Positions 34,916 to 45,492 of a stretch of DNA of 64,000 nt are shown piece by piece. The notes beneath the pieces are model-generated. The model made no database searches. It saw nothing but the letters and a program-made list of their open reading frames with translations, and was not told the origin of the DNA. Positions within the stretch are counted from its first letter, which is position 1, and each line of letters opens with the position of its first letter. A program made the translations under genes and the position numbers. The DNA comes from Nyssa sinensis (Eukaryota; Streptophyta; Magnoliopsida; Cornales; Nyssaceae): assembly GCA_008638375.1 (NCBI GenBank), contig CM018032.1, forward strand, positions 40,115,355 through 40,179,354, read 5' to 3'.

Positions 34916-37731
34916 ACACATGTGTGGGTTGCAACCCACGTGCATATGAGTGTGTGTGTGTGTGTGTTGTTGAGTGTTTGGTGTGTGTGTGTAATAAAAT
35001 ATATACATACATATATATATATATATATATCTATACACACACACACAGTTGCATCATGACCTGCTCAAACAGCAGGGATGCAAGCACTTATTTGAACTGC
35101 TGCAACAAGCAATGAGGTTGCTTGGTGGTTGGGGCAAATTAGAAAGTGTAATGATCATTCAAGTACTTATATACATACACGATTATATACGCACACCCAC
35201 ACAAAAACTATCTATCATACAGAAAGAGAGAGAGTGAAGGAAATGAAAGAAAATCAAAGGAAGAGAATAGAAGTTGAGAAGGGTTCAAAGAGTTCAGAAG
35301 TGAAGAAGCAGAAGAAGAAGGAAGGAGAAATAGAAAGAAAAATGTGAGAATTTACCGTATATTTCAAGCTCGAATTTGCTGGCTTTTTTGTAGAATTGCT
35401 TAAAGCTTAGAAAGAATTATATGATTTAAAAGAGCATGAAAAATGGTAAATTTAGGAAGAAACCACAGCTCATTTGGTGAAGAAACGAGTGAGAAAAACC
35501 AATTTAAAGTTTGAAGAAAAATTTCGGGTCATTGAGTTTTTGATCGTTTTAACTCATTTTATGAATTGGGAATTGTTGCCCATAAGTGCAGAAACTTGTA
35601 GGTAAAATTTGGGCTCAAAACAATGGCTAAAAAGCCATGAAAAAGTAAAAATTTAGTTCGCCGAAAAATTGGGACAGCTTACCGGAGTTGGCTGTAACTC
35701 TATTTTTTGAGGCCTTTCGGTGATGCAAACTGAATTCCGAGAGTAGATATGGAAATCCCATGAGGAGTAGAAGAGGACCCAAGTGGTCGGACGTCGAAAC
35801 ATCGTCGAAAAACAGCCGCCGTCGCCGGAGAAGATGACCAGCGCATGGCTGGCCGAAAAAACGCAACAGTGTGCATGTTGGGTTTTTTTGTGATTTTGGG
35901 CCATGGGTCGGGTCGGGTTGACCCGCACAGCCACCCTTGGGTTAGATCCAACTATTTTATGATTTTTAGAAGTTTAAAAATATGGATTTGGGGCTGTTTG
36001 GATATAAGAATAGTAGATAGAACTTGGATTGAAATTGAGAATAAGGATAGCTTATCCAAGTTTAGATTTAATCCATTATTTGGCTATTCCAAATTGGAAT
36101 AACACTTTTTGAAATTATAAATTTTACCCAGAAGCTATAATAATTATATTTTGACCCCAACTGAATAAAATATTATTTAATTAAATAATTATTTAAAGGA
36201 GAAATAATCAAAATGCCCCTAAGTGAAAAAGTAGTCAAACGAACTCCGATTAAAATAAAAGAATAGTGAATTTTTATTATTTCGAGCATTCCGGACTCAA
36301 CCGTAGAGTCCGATTTGAAAAAAAAGGTCTCGAGAAGTAAGAACCAGTAAAAGTACAAAATGACCGTTTTGCTTTTTTTAGTACAGATGTCCAAATTGAA
36401 TTCTACGAAAGCCTAAATCGACTTTGTTCGACGTTCCGGATTCAATGGTAGGGTCTATTCAAGTAAAAGAGATACCAATAGTAAAGAGACATAAATTTGA
36501 TGAATAGCATAAATTTATGTAACGATACACTGAGATATAATTTGTGAATCTTAGGAACACCGAAAGAAAAGGAGAAGGCGGTTTGACCATTCCAGACAGA
36601 TACAGTAAGGGGACTGCATTCTCACTAGTTAGATCGGTTACACAATGAGTACAACTTCCTAGGGTTGAGATAAACCCATCCAGGTATGATATTTTGCTAA
36701 GTAAGGAGTAGGATTAAGTTTAGGAATGATTCCCATATTGATTTAATGATTCATGTGTTTATTCGATTGTTTATGTGCTTATGTGTTCCTTGTTATTTCC
36801 TTGAAAGTTTGGTTAAGTGACAAATGTGAACCATGACTATATGTGTATTCCATGTGTTGGTGCAGTGTGTGATTTATGTTCTTAGAAAATTGTTAAGATT
36901 GTGAATACGTAACTTGAGCATGTGTTTAAATGGAATATGTATAGCATGTACATATGAGGAAGGAATCTTGGTTATTTAAATGTTATTGTTGCTTTAAGTG
37001 AAATGCATTGTTTAAAGCATGCTTCATGTGTGGATAAAATGTTTCATTGAGGTTGCATTATTGAATGGTGGAATCAAGGCATATTGGCATGGTGTGATTC
37101 CTTGATAGCATAGTGTGGGTTGAGCACTTGGTGCTATGCATTATGAGGGTGTAGATCCTGTGGTGAAAAACCCAAAATTTGGCCAGTGTATCAGTGCCTG
37201 CTTGATCCGACGGGAGTGGTCCGTGAAACAGGTGTGGTACTCGATTGACCATCGAGAGCGATCCGTGAAACCGAGACATGGGTGTGGCATAGAGTTGCAT
37301 AGGTGTGTTACGCATATTTCTATTCCATAGTATTGATGAGTTGGAAGGCATGTAGATATAAATGTACACTTGCACATGCCACGCCTTACTTTTGTTCCTT
37401 GTATTAGCATTATGTTATACCAGCAGTTGAACTGACCCATTCGTGGGATATCACATTATAGATGACGCCCTTGCTATATGAGATTTGATGAGATTTTGAC
37501 AAAAAAGAAAGAAAAAGGATTTAGAAGTGTATTTGGCCGTTGGGGCACGTTTTGAGATGTAAGGGCTTAAGCCCAACTGATGTGAACAATATGCCTATCG
37601 AATGTATTTTACGTGTTTATATGTTAAAGAATTGAATGCCTGTTTAATTGAAACCCTTTAAATTGTCATTTATTTACTTTTCTTGTTTTATCTTGCTCAC
37701 CCCCGGATTCGTGGAAATTCGGGGCGTGACA
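34538..37731 (+). mobile_element. Solo LTR 4 (TGTAAAGACT...GGGGCGTGACA), TSD AATAC, inside the Tat RT
   Basis: It starts TGTAAAGACTTGAAAA at 34538 and ends GGGGCGTGACA at 37731. AATAC is at 34533-34537 and 37732-37736. Shared landmarks are GGTATGATATTTTGCTAAGTAAGG (about 36682), GCATTATGAGGGTGTAGATC (about 37138) and CATGCCACGCCTTA (about 37375). It has no 23-bp minisatellite, and it carries a TA/TG microsatellite (34708-35050) near its start. Apparent ORFs inside are repeat or LTR frames. Confidence 0.94.
34708..35050. repeat. Composite TA/TG/CA microsatellite in solo LTR 4
   Basis: (TA)n runs alternate with (TG)n at 34898-34915, 34951-34966 and 34980-34992, and (CA)n at 35035-35047. Tyr/Ile/Cys/Val-rich frames here are artefacts. 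Confidence 0.9.
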
Positions 37732-37736
37732 AATAC

Positions 37737-40620
37737 CGTCCTTGTCAAGAAAAAGAACGAAAAATGGCGAGTCTGCGTCGCTTATACCGATCTCAACAAG
37801 GCATGCCCTAAGAACAGCTTCCCTCTCTCGAGAATCGTCTAGTTGGTTGACGCTATTGTAGGTCATGAGTTAATGAGTTTCATGGATGCATACTCCGAAT
37901 ACAAACAGATCCAGATGTATCCCCCAGACCAGGAGAAGACATCCTTCATCTCTGAACGAGGTCTCTACTGTTATAGGGTGATGCCGCTTGGACTGAAGAA
38001 TGCCGGGGCCACGTACCAGCGATTAGTGAACAAAATGTTCAAACCCCTGATCGGCAGCACGATGAAGGTTTATATAGACGATATGTTGGTCAAGAGCCAG
38101 AAGAAGAACGAACATATCTAGCATTTGAGGCAGACCTTCGACATATTGAAGCGGCACAAGATGAAGTTGAATCCTTCAAAATGCACATTTGGGGTCAGTA
38201 AGGGGAAATTTCTTGGTTTCCTAATTTCGTAAAGGGGGATAGAGGCAAACCCCTCGCAGATCAAAGCATTGACAGAGCTGGAGCCACTGAGGTCTACGAA
38301 GGACGTCCAAGCATTAAACGGCAGTACCGCAACACTGAACAGATTCATTTCCAGGTCCACCGATCGTTGCCTCACGTTCTTAAAGCTCTGAGGGGGAATA
38401 AAGCCCTTGAATGGACCTCTGATTGTGACAGGGCCTTCCAAGAACTTAAGCAATATATGGCGTCCCTAGAGCTCCTATCTAAACCAGTACAGGGGGAGAA
38501 GCTCTTTCTATACCTCATAGTGTCAGAGAACGTGGTGAGCTCTGCGCTTGTCTGAGAAGAAAGGGGGATTCCGAAGCCCGTATTCTATGTCAGCAAGGCG
38601 TTCTTAGGCTCCGAGAAGAGGTATCCCGAGGCAAAAAGTTGGCATTTTCCTTGGTAATGTCTGTTCGGAAGCTCCGGCCTTATTTTCAAGCTCACCCAAT
38701 TATGATCCCAACATCCTACCCCTTGAAGGCAATCTTGCATAAGTCTGATACCTCAGGATGGCTAGTAAAGTGGTCTGTGGAGCTGGGGGAATTTGATATA
38801 TCATACGTACCCCGGACCTTTATTAAAGCTCAAGCTTTGGTGAATTTCGTCATAGAATTCACTCCAGCTCTACAAGGCAACCCCGAGGTAAACGTAGGCG
38901 CAGCGGTTTGACAGTTCTACGCCGATGGCTCCTCTACCGACAAAGGCTCCAGAGTCGGTACTGTACTCCGATCTCCATACGGGATCGCAATTGAGAAGGC
39001 GATTTCCTTGAGGTTTAGAGCTTCGAACAACGAAGTTGAGTATGAAGCACTGATCCTTGGTATAAGGCTGGCTCTAAAATGTGAAGCGCGGAGCCTCGAA
39101 ACATTCTTTGATTCCCAACTAGTGGTGGGCTAGGTCCTAGGAGAGTTCAGAGCCAAAGACGATAGAATGATCAAATATGCAGAATTGGTGAACTCACTGA
39201 AGAAATCATTCTTGGATTTCATTATCCACAAATCGAGAAAGGGTAGAACGCTCGAGCCGATGCCTTAGAAAACATGGCATTTTACCTCAAACCTGAGGGC
39301 AATTCAGAAGTCGGTATTTCTTGCCAAGATGGGCCAAGTACCGAGGAGGTTCAATCCACACACTCCTCAGAGAAAAATTAAGACTAAAGGACTCCTATCT
39401 TCCAGTACTTAAAAGAGGGACAACTTCCAAAAGACAAGAATCAAGCTCGGAGTACATGGATCAGAGCAGCACGGTATCTTATCCTAAACGATAAGCTTTA
39501 CCGCAGGTCCTACACCCAGCCCCTCTTTAGATGCTTGTCCCTAGAGGAGTCCGAATATGTCCTAGCCGAAATCCACGAAGGGATATGTGGGAATCACAAC
39601 GGAGGCAAGACCATCGGCCACTGAGCTTTAACTCAGGGGTACTATTGGCCTGGAATGCTCAGAAACACCAAGGAGTATCTGAAGAAATGCGATAAATGTC
39701 AACATTTTACCCTGTACCAGCATCAGCCACACCACGAGCTCACCCCCATTGCTAGCCCACAACCTTTTGCCCAATGGGGAATGGACATTGTAGGGCCGCT
39801 GCCAAAGGCCCTCTAGAACAAAAGATATCTGCTCGTCGCCATCGATTACTTTTCCAAATGGGCAGAAGTGGAGCCCTTAACTCACATTACCGAAACAGAG
39901 GTGAAAAATTTCATGTGGAAAAACATCGCTTGTAGGTTTGGTGTACCCTGTATTATCATCTCTGACAACGGCACCCAATTCACCGGGAAGGTATTCGAAA
40001 AATTCTGTAGCGACCTGCATATTAGCCACCACTTCTCCTTACCCGGGCACCCCTAGGCTAATGGGCAGGTTGAAGTCACCAACCAGACGATCCTCGACGC
40101 CATCAAAAAGAGGTTGGAATAGGCCAAGGGAAAATGGATTGAAGAGCTCCCAAGAGTGCTCTGGGCATACCGAACCACAAGAAGGACGTCAACAACCGAA
40201 ATGCCGTTCTTGCTTGCATACGGAACTGAGGCGGTCATTCCTATCAAGATTGGCATGCCCACACTAAGGTTGGAAGCCTTCAATCAAGAAACCAATGATC
40301 ACCAACTGGTAGAAAATCTTGACCTGCTAGAAGAAAGAAGGGAGTAGGTTGGAATCAGGGCTGAGGAGCATCGACGTAGAATAGCCAAGAGCTTTAATCT
40401 GAGGGTGATCCCCACGATTTTCTAGCTCGACGACCTTGTCCTAAGGAGGGTTTTTCCCAACACTAAGGACCCAACCATGGGGAAGCTCTCCTCGAATTAG
40501 GAAGGGCCCTACAAAGTCGTCAAGATCGTCAGACCCATGACCTACTGGCTGAAGGATATGTCTGGTAAAACCATTCCTAGGCCCTGGAATATAGAGCACC
40601 TGAGAAAATATTATCAATAA
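37737..40620 (+). pseudogene. Tat element RT, RNase H, second RNase H and integrase (degenerate)
   Basis: Directly after solo LTR 4 the frame continues with VLVKKKNEKWRVCV and TDLNKACPKNSFPL. RT has YRVMPLGLKNAGATYQRL and the catalytic VYIDDMLVKS (38069-38098). A weak first RNase H follows (about 38400-38720), then an archaeal-type RNase H (FYADGSSTDKG at about 38917; SNNEVEYEALILGIRLALK). Integrase has CDKCQ of the zinc domain (about 39690), GMDIVGPLP, SDNGTQFTG and GQVEV, the three catalytic acidic positions. The last codons end at TAA 40618-40620. At least eight in-frame TAG codons stand where the family usually has Gln. A frameshift lies near 38635. Confidence 0.88.
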
Positions 40621-40650
40621 AACTCTGACCTTTCTTGAAGAGCGCTTCTC

Positions 40651-41343
40651 AATTTAAATGCACAGATCTCCAGATCTGGTCCATCCCAAAAGACTCCTAC
40701 CGGCACAAGTGTTGTAGCCATGGTCTTAATTTAATGCACAGATCTCCAGATCTGGTCCATCCCAAAAAGACTCTTACCGACACAAGTGCTGTAGGCATGG
40801 TCTCAATTTAATGCACAGATCTCCAGATCTGGTCCATCTCAAAAAGACTCCTACCGGCACAAGTGTTGTAGGCATGGTCTCAATTTAATGCACAGATCTC
40901 CAAATCTAGTCCATCTCAAAAAGACTCCTACCGGCACAAGTGCTGTAGGCATGGTCTCAATTTAATGCACAGATCTTCAGATCTGGTCCATCTCAAAAAG
41001 ACTCCTACCGGTATAAGTGTTGTAGGCATGGTCTCAATTTAATGCATAGATCTCCAGATCTAGTCCATCTTGAAAAGACTCCTACCGACACAAGTGCTGT
41101 AGGCATGTTCTCAATTTAATGCACAGATCTCTAGATCTGGTCCATCCTAAAAAGACTCCTATCGGCACAAGTGTTGAAGGCATGGTCTCAATTTAATGCA
41201 AATATCTCCAGATCTGGTCCATCTCAAAAAGACTCCTACAGGCACAAGTGCTGTAGGCATGGTCTTAATTTAATGCATAGATCTCTAGATCTGGTCCATC
41301 TAAAAAAGACTCTTACCGGCACAAGTGCTTTAGGCATGGTCTC
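40651..41343 (+). repeat. 77-bp tandem array, nine exact-length units, in the Tat 3' region
   Basis: The anchor AATTTAATGCA recurs at 40651, 40728, 40805, 40882, 40959, 41036, 41113, 41190 and 41267, each exactly 77 bp apart. A decayed tenth unit runs to about 41380. Each unit contains the palindrome-rich AGATCTCCAGATCTGGTCCA, then AAAAGACTCCTACCGGCACA and GTGCTGTAGGCATGGTCTC. Differences between units are substitutions, mainly transitions; the slight shift in unit 1 is compensated within the unit. It starts 30 bp after the pol stop codon. Tat/Retand/Ogre elements are known to carry tandem repeats in this region. Confidence 0.97.
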
Positions 41344-41395
41344 AGGTTGATCCGTGAATCTCCAAACCAGGTCCACTTTCAGGCCGGAGGCTGAT

Positions 41396-41830
41396 CAGGT
41401 CTGAAATCTTATTAATTACCTTATTTTTATTGCAAGTGCTTTATTTCTGAATCCCCAACTAAGGGAGAGTGCTCTCAGGTCTGAGGTTTTAATTACTATC
41501 AGATTTGAAGTTTTATTAATTACCTTATTTTATTGCAAGTGCTTTACTTCAGAATCCCCGACTGAGGGAGAGTGCTCTCAAGTCTGAGGTTTTACCTATT
41601 ATTAGATCTGAGGTTTTATTAATTGCCTTGTTTTATTGCAAGTGCTTTACTTTAGAATCCCCGACTGAGGGAAAATGCTCTCAGGTCTGAGGTTTTACCA
41701 GTTATCAAATATGAAGTTTTATTAAGTACCTTGTTTTATTGCAAGTGTTTCACTTCTGGATCCTCGACTGAAGGATAATGCGTTCAGGTCTGAAGTATGA
41801 TTAATTAACTTGTTAAATTACAAGTATTTC
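41396..41830 (+). repeat. 103-bp tandem array, about four units, following the 77-bp array
   Basis: The anchor TTGCAAGTG falls at 41430, 41533, 41636 and 41739 (103 bp each), with a shortened fifth unit (TTACAAGTA, 41818). Units carry TCTGAGGTTTTATTAATTACC and GACTGAGGGAGAGTGCTCTCA. The sequence is unrelated to the 77-bp unit. Confidence 0.93.
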
Positions 41831-41936
41831 AGGTCTACGCGATACCAGAATCATTTATGGAAGAACAAGCGATAAAGAAAAATTGCCTTTCATTAATGGA
41901 AGCCCAAAAGGGCTAAAGGTTACAAAAAAAAAAAAC

Positions 41937-43976
41937 CTATTCTAAGTCGACAGGGGCCACTACTGAGATAGGCATGGCATCCTTGACGACAACACCATCA
42001 GCTGGCTGGACCGTGGCAAGCTCGGGAGAAGATGGCTCCAAATCTTCCACCTCTACATCATCCACCCTAGAGATGTCCAGGTTAGGGTAGAGCTTCTGGA
42101 TCCTCTTCCTGAAGAGAAGATACCTAGTGTCCACAAACTCATGCCCCATCTTGTTCACCTCATCCATCAACTCTTTCTCCGTCTTTGCCTTGGCCGCTGC
42201 CATGCTAGACTCCAGCTTCAGGGCTGCTGCCGCCTCCGCCTCCGCCTTCTCAAACTCTTTCTTCAATGTGTCTAGGCGTTGGGCATACTTGTTCCTCTAG
42301 GAATGCATGAGGTCCATGCCCTTCACTCTTCCTTGCATGTCCCATCAAGGGACTCGTATTTTGCTTCCAAGGAACGAACGACAGCTCGGGAAGTGTCGAG
42401 CTCAGAGCGGACAGCCTCCAGTTCGGCCTGAAGATGATTAACCCTTTCAGAGTCTTTAGGGTGGTCCAGAATGGCGGCCATCGCCTGAGTAGCCTGCAGG
42501 CGATAATAGAAGAGTTAGTAAAAATAATAACAAGTAAGCAACGACAAAAAAAAAAAAAAAAATCTTTCTGTAATAGCACTTACCCTTGCATGACCCACCA
42601 TAAGGTCAATGGCAATCTACCACGGGCTCAGACCTTAGAAGGACGAAGAAAAGACGCTTCAAAGGCTATCTTCATGGCCTCTGCCCCTGAAAACGCACTG
42701 GAAATGCCTAGGGGACGATGCTCGGCCTCCCCATGCTTCGGAGTGTCGAGTCTATCTCTGAAGACGGAGGCGGTATGGTTTCCTGATAAGAGGTCGGTGG
42801 AGGAGCGGGATTCACCTCGGCAGGGGCAACTGGAGTAGATTGGGACGTCCCGGCTTTCGTCCTCCTCTTTTTCTGGGTTGGAGGACCGGCAGTGGAAGAA
42901 GACGAGCCCCCGGCCTTCTTCTTGGTGCTCAAAATGTAGCTGGACAACACCAACTTCTTCAGTGTGGCAGCCTTGTTCTTCACTAGATTCGCCTCCTTGA
43001 GGTTCTCTGGAAAGAGAATCTGGTCGTGAGACCAGTGGAGGGGCTGTAGCAAACGCCGGTACTTCTCTTGGAGCTCTAGGGTAAAGGTCGGCCTCTTCCA
43101 TGCTTTCTTATCTACAAAACGACAAAGGGAAATGATAAGTTATTCAGAAAAAGAAGGAATAAGGAAAAATCCATCAATACAGATCTGAAGTCTCACCCTT
43201 AATACTAGTGTGCCGCCGAAAGAGACTCAATTGGTCTTCAAAATCTTCGTATTCCCATCCTCCTCCAATAACAAAGTACCATTTCTTCCATGTTTTATTG
43301 AAAGTTAGTACCGAAGTCAAGGGTCGGAATCATTTGTCAAAGGACATGTAATAAAGCCCCTCAGATCTGAGGTACTTCATGTCCATGTTACTCTGGATGA
43401 GGTCCAGATCTACCTCGACCTCATTCTTATGGCCTAATACTAGGAAGGCCATAAGCTGCCTCCAGTTGTTAATGTTCAGCTCGGCAGGGCAAATCTGGAA
43501 CCAGTAGAAGAATTTATTTAGGAGGAGGTGCAAGGGAAACAGTACGACGATCTCGAACCACTCGAGATAGGCGTAGATCTCCCCCTTTTGATGTCGGAAG
43601 GACGGTCGGATTTCTTGGGAACCCTACAAGTCACATTTTTTGGGAACATGTATTGTTCCCTAAGGGTTTTCAACACTCCTGAGGTGACAACACTTTCCTC
43701 CTCCCCTCTTTGAGATCGGCTTGATGTGCCGGCCTCCCTGTTCCTAGACTCGAGGTGGGCTTTCATAAACACCACATCAGATTTCCTATTAGACTCTCAA
43801 CTGGACCCAGAAGAAGAAGAAACCCTATCACTACCGATTTCCATATCTTCCCTAACCTCCCTACTGCAGGAGAAAGTGTTGGAGTTTGACATAACAAGAA
43901 ATAGAGGATGGATGAGAGGGGTAGAAGAAGAAGAGGGAACAATTAAAGCAGGAGGGATGAGAAATTACCAACTTAC
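41937..43976 (-). pseudogene. Antisense gene of the Tat element with three apparent introns
   Basis: It is read on the minus strand between the tandem arrays and the 3' LTR. Proposed introns, all GT-AG: 43976-43864 (GTAAGT...CTCCTGCAG, upstream of the ATG), 43196-43112 (GTGAGA...TTTTGTAG) and 42583-42494 (GTAAGTG...GCCTGCAG). The ATG is at 43844. Removing intron 2 joins HTSIK to DKKAWKRPTFTLE in one frame; removing intron 3 joins LMVGHAR to ATQAMAAIL. The N-terminal half has LFPLHLLLNKFFYWF, ICPAELNINNWRQLMAFLVL and a WKKWYFVIGGGW motif, typical of the 'putative gypsy-type transposon' domain (Pfam Transposase_28). A basic Ser/Pro-rich linker and a Glu/Ala-rich coiled coil (KKEFEKAEAEAAAALKLESS) follow. 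Stops and about four frameshifts (one in a G-run near 43578) make this copy non-functional. Its function is unknown. Confidence 0.75.
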
Positions 43977-44324
43977 CAGAGGGAAGAAAATCAGGCGACG
44001 GTGGCCAGAGATCGCAAGAGAAACTAGAAATCGCACTGGGATGCTGGAAATTGCCCAAGAAATGCTTCGAGGATATATGAAAACTCTAAACAAAAACCAA
44101 ATGGCCACCTTCGCTATTTAAAAGAAATGGTAGGGATATCATTTAATGTCTCAAAAATCGAATGACGACTGAATAATAATAGCCTCGATTGCCGAAACGA
44201 CAATGCGCGTGGTAATTAAGCCATTGCGACTCCTGTCCCTTCGGAACACGGAATGACACATTAATTATTGTACGCATGACCCTCTAGAAACCCTAGCCTT
44301 AGTTCTGTATGTGTGCTTAGAACT

Positions 44325-44342
44325 GAGGCTCGGGGGGGTAGC
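44325..44342 (+). other. Polypurine tract of the Tat element
   Basis: GAGGCTCGGGGGGGTAGC immediately precedes the 3' LTR start TGATACGCC. It is the plus-strand priming site for cDNA synthesis. The corresponding tract of the older Tat copy is at 7307-7325. Confidence 0.8.
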
Positions 44343-44896
44343 TGATACGCCAAAAATATGCGAACTAACCCAAACTTGACACGTGTCCAGCTTTGTTGTG
44401 TGCAGGTCATGAAGTAGCCAGCAATACCGAAGTGATGTCGGTATAGTTGAATCGGAAGAACTACCGACCTCGGAGATACCAACCTCGTCGTCATCATCAT
44501 CTTGGCCTACCGACCTTGGAACGATGAGGCATGTGGCGATGTGGAACAATGAAGCAGGTAGCCCTGAGAAACAGTAAGGTAGGTGGTGACAGTAAGGCAG
44601 GTGGTCATAATGAGACTGCCACCTCCGGATAACAGTGAATCCCTGATTTCACAGCACCAAACCCTACCCACTTTGGCAGACAGCCATCCTATAATTATCA
44701 TCTTCAAGGTATGCATCAGGAGAGGATTTTCCTTACAATCAATTATATCTCTTGATCAATTTTTACTCACTCTCTAACTTAAGCATCGGAGTGGCTACCG
44801 CCGGAGCCATCCCCGACGGCACTCTAACTCCCTTTCTTCTCAGATTCCGTACCGACAAAGAACAAAGCCTCAACAAGTCAGAAAAGTGCAGCATCA
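44343..44896 (+). repeat. 3' LTR of the Tat element
   Basis: TGATACGCC to GCAGCATCA, 554 bp, collinear with the 5' LTR at 31130-31679. It is followed by CCTAA, the partner of CCTGA before the 5' LTR. Confidence 0.92.
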
Positions 44897-44901
44897 CCTA
44901 A

Positions 44902-45057
44902 TATAATATAATTAAAAAGAACATATCTTGGAGTTTGGTTGAGCTGTCAACAACTTTCATAGTATTGATGATAGATGAATCGACTTTGCCCTTTGAAGAT
45001 GAATCATCTTGACTACTCGGCATCACTGCAATAAATTTGGTCTCTGCAATCATGTCT
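44902..45057 (-). other. Flanking sequence with a short open frame, unrecognised
   Basis: On the minus strand ATG at about 45051 (MIAETKFIAVMPSSQDDSSS) stays open for some 48 codons to 44905. It could be the start of a gag or a host exon; nothing distinctive confirms either. It was continuous with 31125 and below before the Tat insertion. Confidence 0.3.
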
Positions 45058-45479
45058 TGGTAATGCGAAATGAAATGTAGAAAAAAGAATTAAATACGTG
45101 GAATTGTTTATAAAACAAATAATATGAGAATTTCTTATCCAATAAGAGAAAATAATTTTTTAAATTTTATAATTAAATATTATTGATAAAAAAATTTAAT
45201 CAAAAAGACAAATTACATCATATTTATAGTGCTAGAATATTCCTATTTTGACTATAAAACCATAACTCCTATTTTTATATTAATTGTAATACAATGAAGA
45301 CTACTAATTCGAATAGAAAATTACTAATTTATATATATATATATATATATTATAATAATTTTAATAAAACTAGGAAACTAAATAAATTAGAAATAGGTTA
45401 AAATTTGAAACTAAACAATCCTAATACAATTCTAAAATAGATATCATTATTTTTAGGGTACCATATTTATCTTATATCA
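45058..45479 (-). repeat. 3' LTR of a minus-strand gag-only LTR element
   Basis: The sense start TGATATAAGATAAATATGG is at 45479, directly after a purine tract AAGTGGGAGAAAC (minus, 45480-45492). The LTR runs leftward about 420 bp; its exact end is uncertain. It contains a TA tract (45331-45350). It resembles the LTR at 15703-16058. Confidence 0.7.
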
Positions 45480-45492
45480 GTTTCTCCCACTT

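Larger units (their letters stand above)
31130..44896 (+). mobile_element. Tat/Retand-like Ty3/gypsy element with LTRs, nested solo LTR and antisense gene
   Basis: The 5' LTR is 31130-31679 and the 3' LTR is 44343-44896, both TGATACGCC...GCAGCATCA and nearly collinear. The flanks are CCTGA (31125-31129) and CCTAA (44897-44901), a TSD with one transition. Contents in order: PBS, gag, protease-RT-RNase H-archaeal-type RNase H-integrase, 77-bp and 103-bp tandem arrays, antisense gene, PPT. The second RNase H and the extra antisense ORF are hallmarks of the Tat lineage. Without the nested LTR (34538-37731) and its duplication it is about 10.6 kb. Many stops and frameshifts make it defective. Confidence 0.93.

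Noticed and set aside
40651..41830. CRISPR-like regular repeats
   Set aside because: The units are directly adjacent tandem repeats without unique spacers, in a plant retrotransposon.
42628..43101. Minus-strand 157-codon frame as the main antisense product
   Set aside because: It starts just inside the acceptor of intron 2 in a different frame. The overlapping Lys/Ser/Pro-rich frame (including 43052-42708) connects to the upstream domain by splicing.
43726..44121. Plus-strand 131-codon frame and the 42434-42838 plus-strand frame
   Set aside because: They are complements of the antisense gene and its leader; the minus strand carries the recognisable domain and splice sites.
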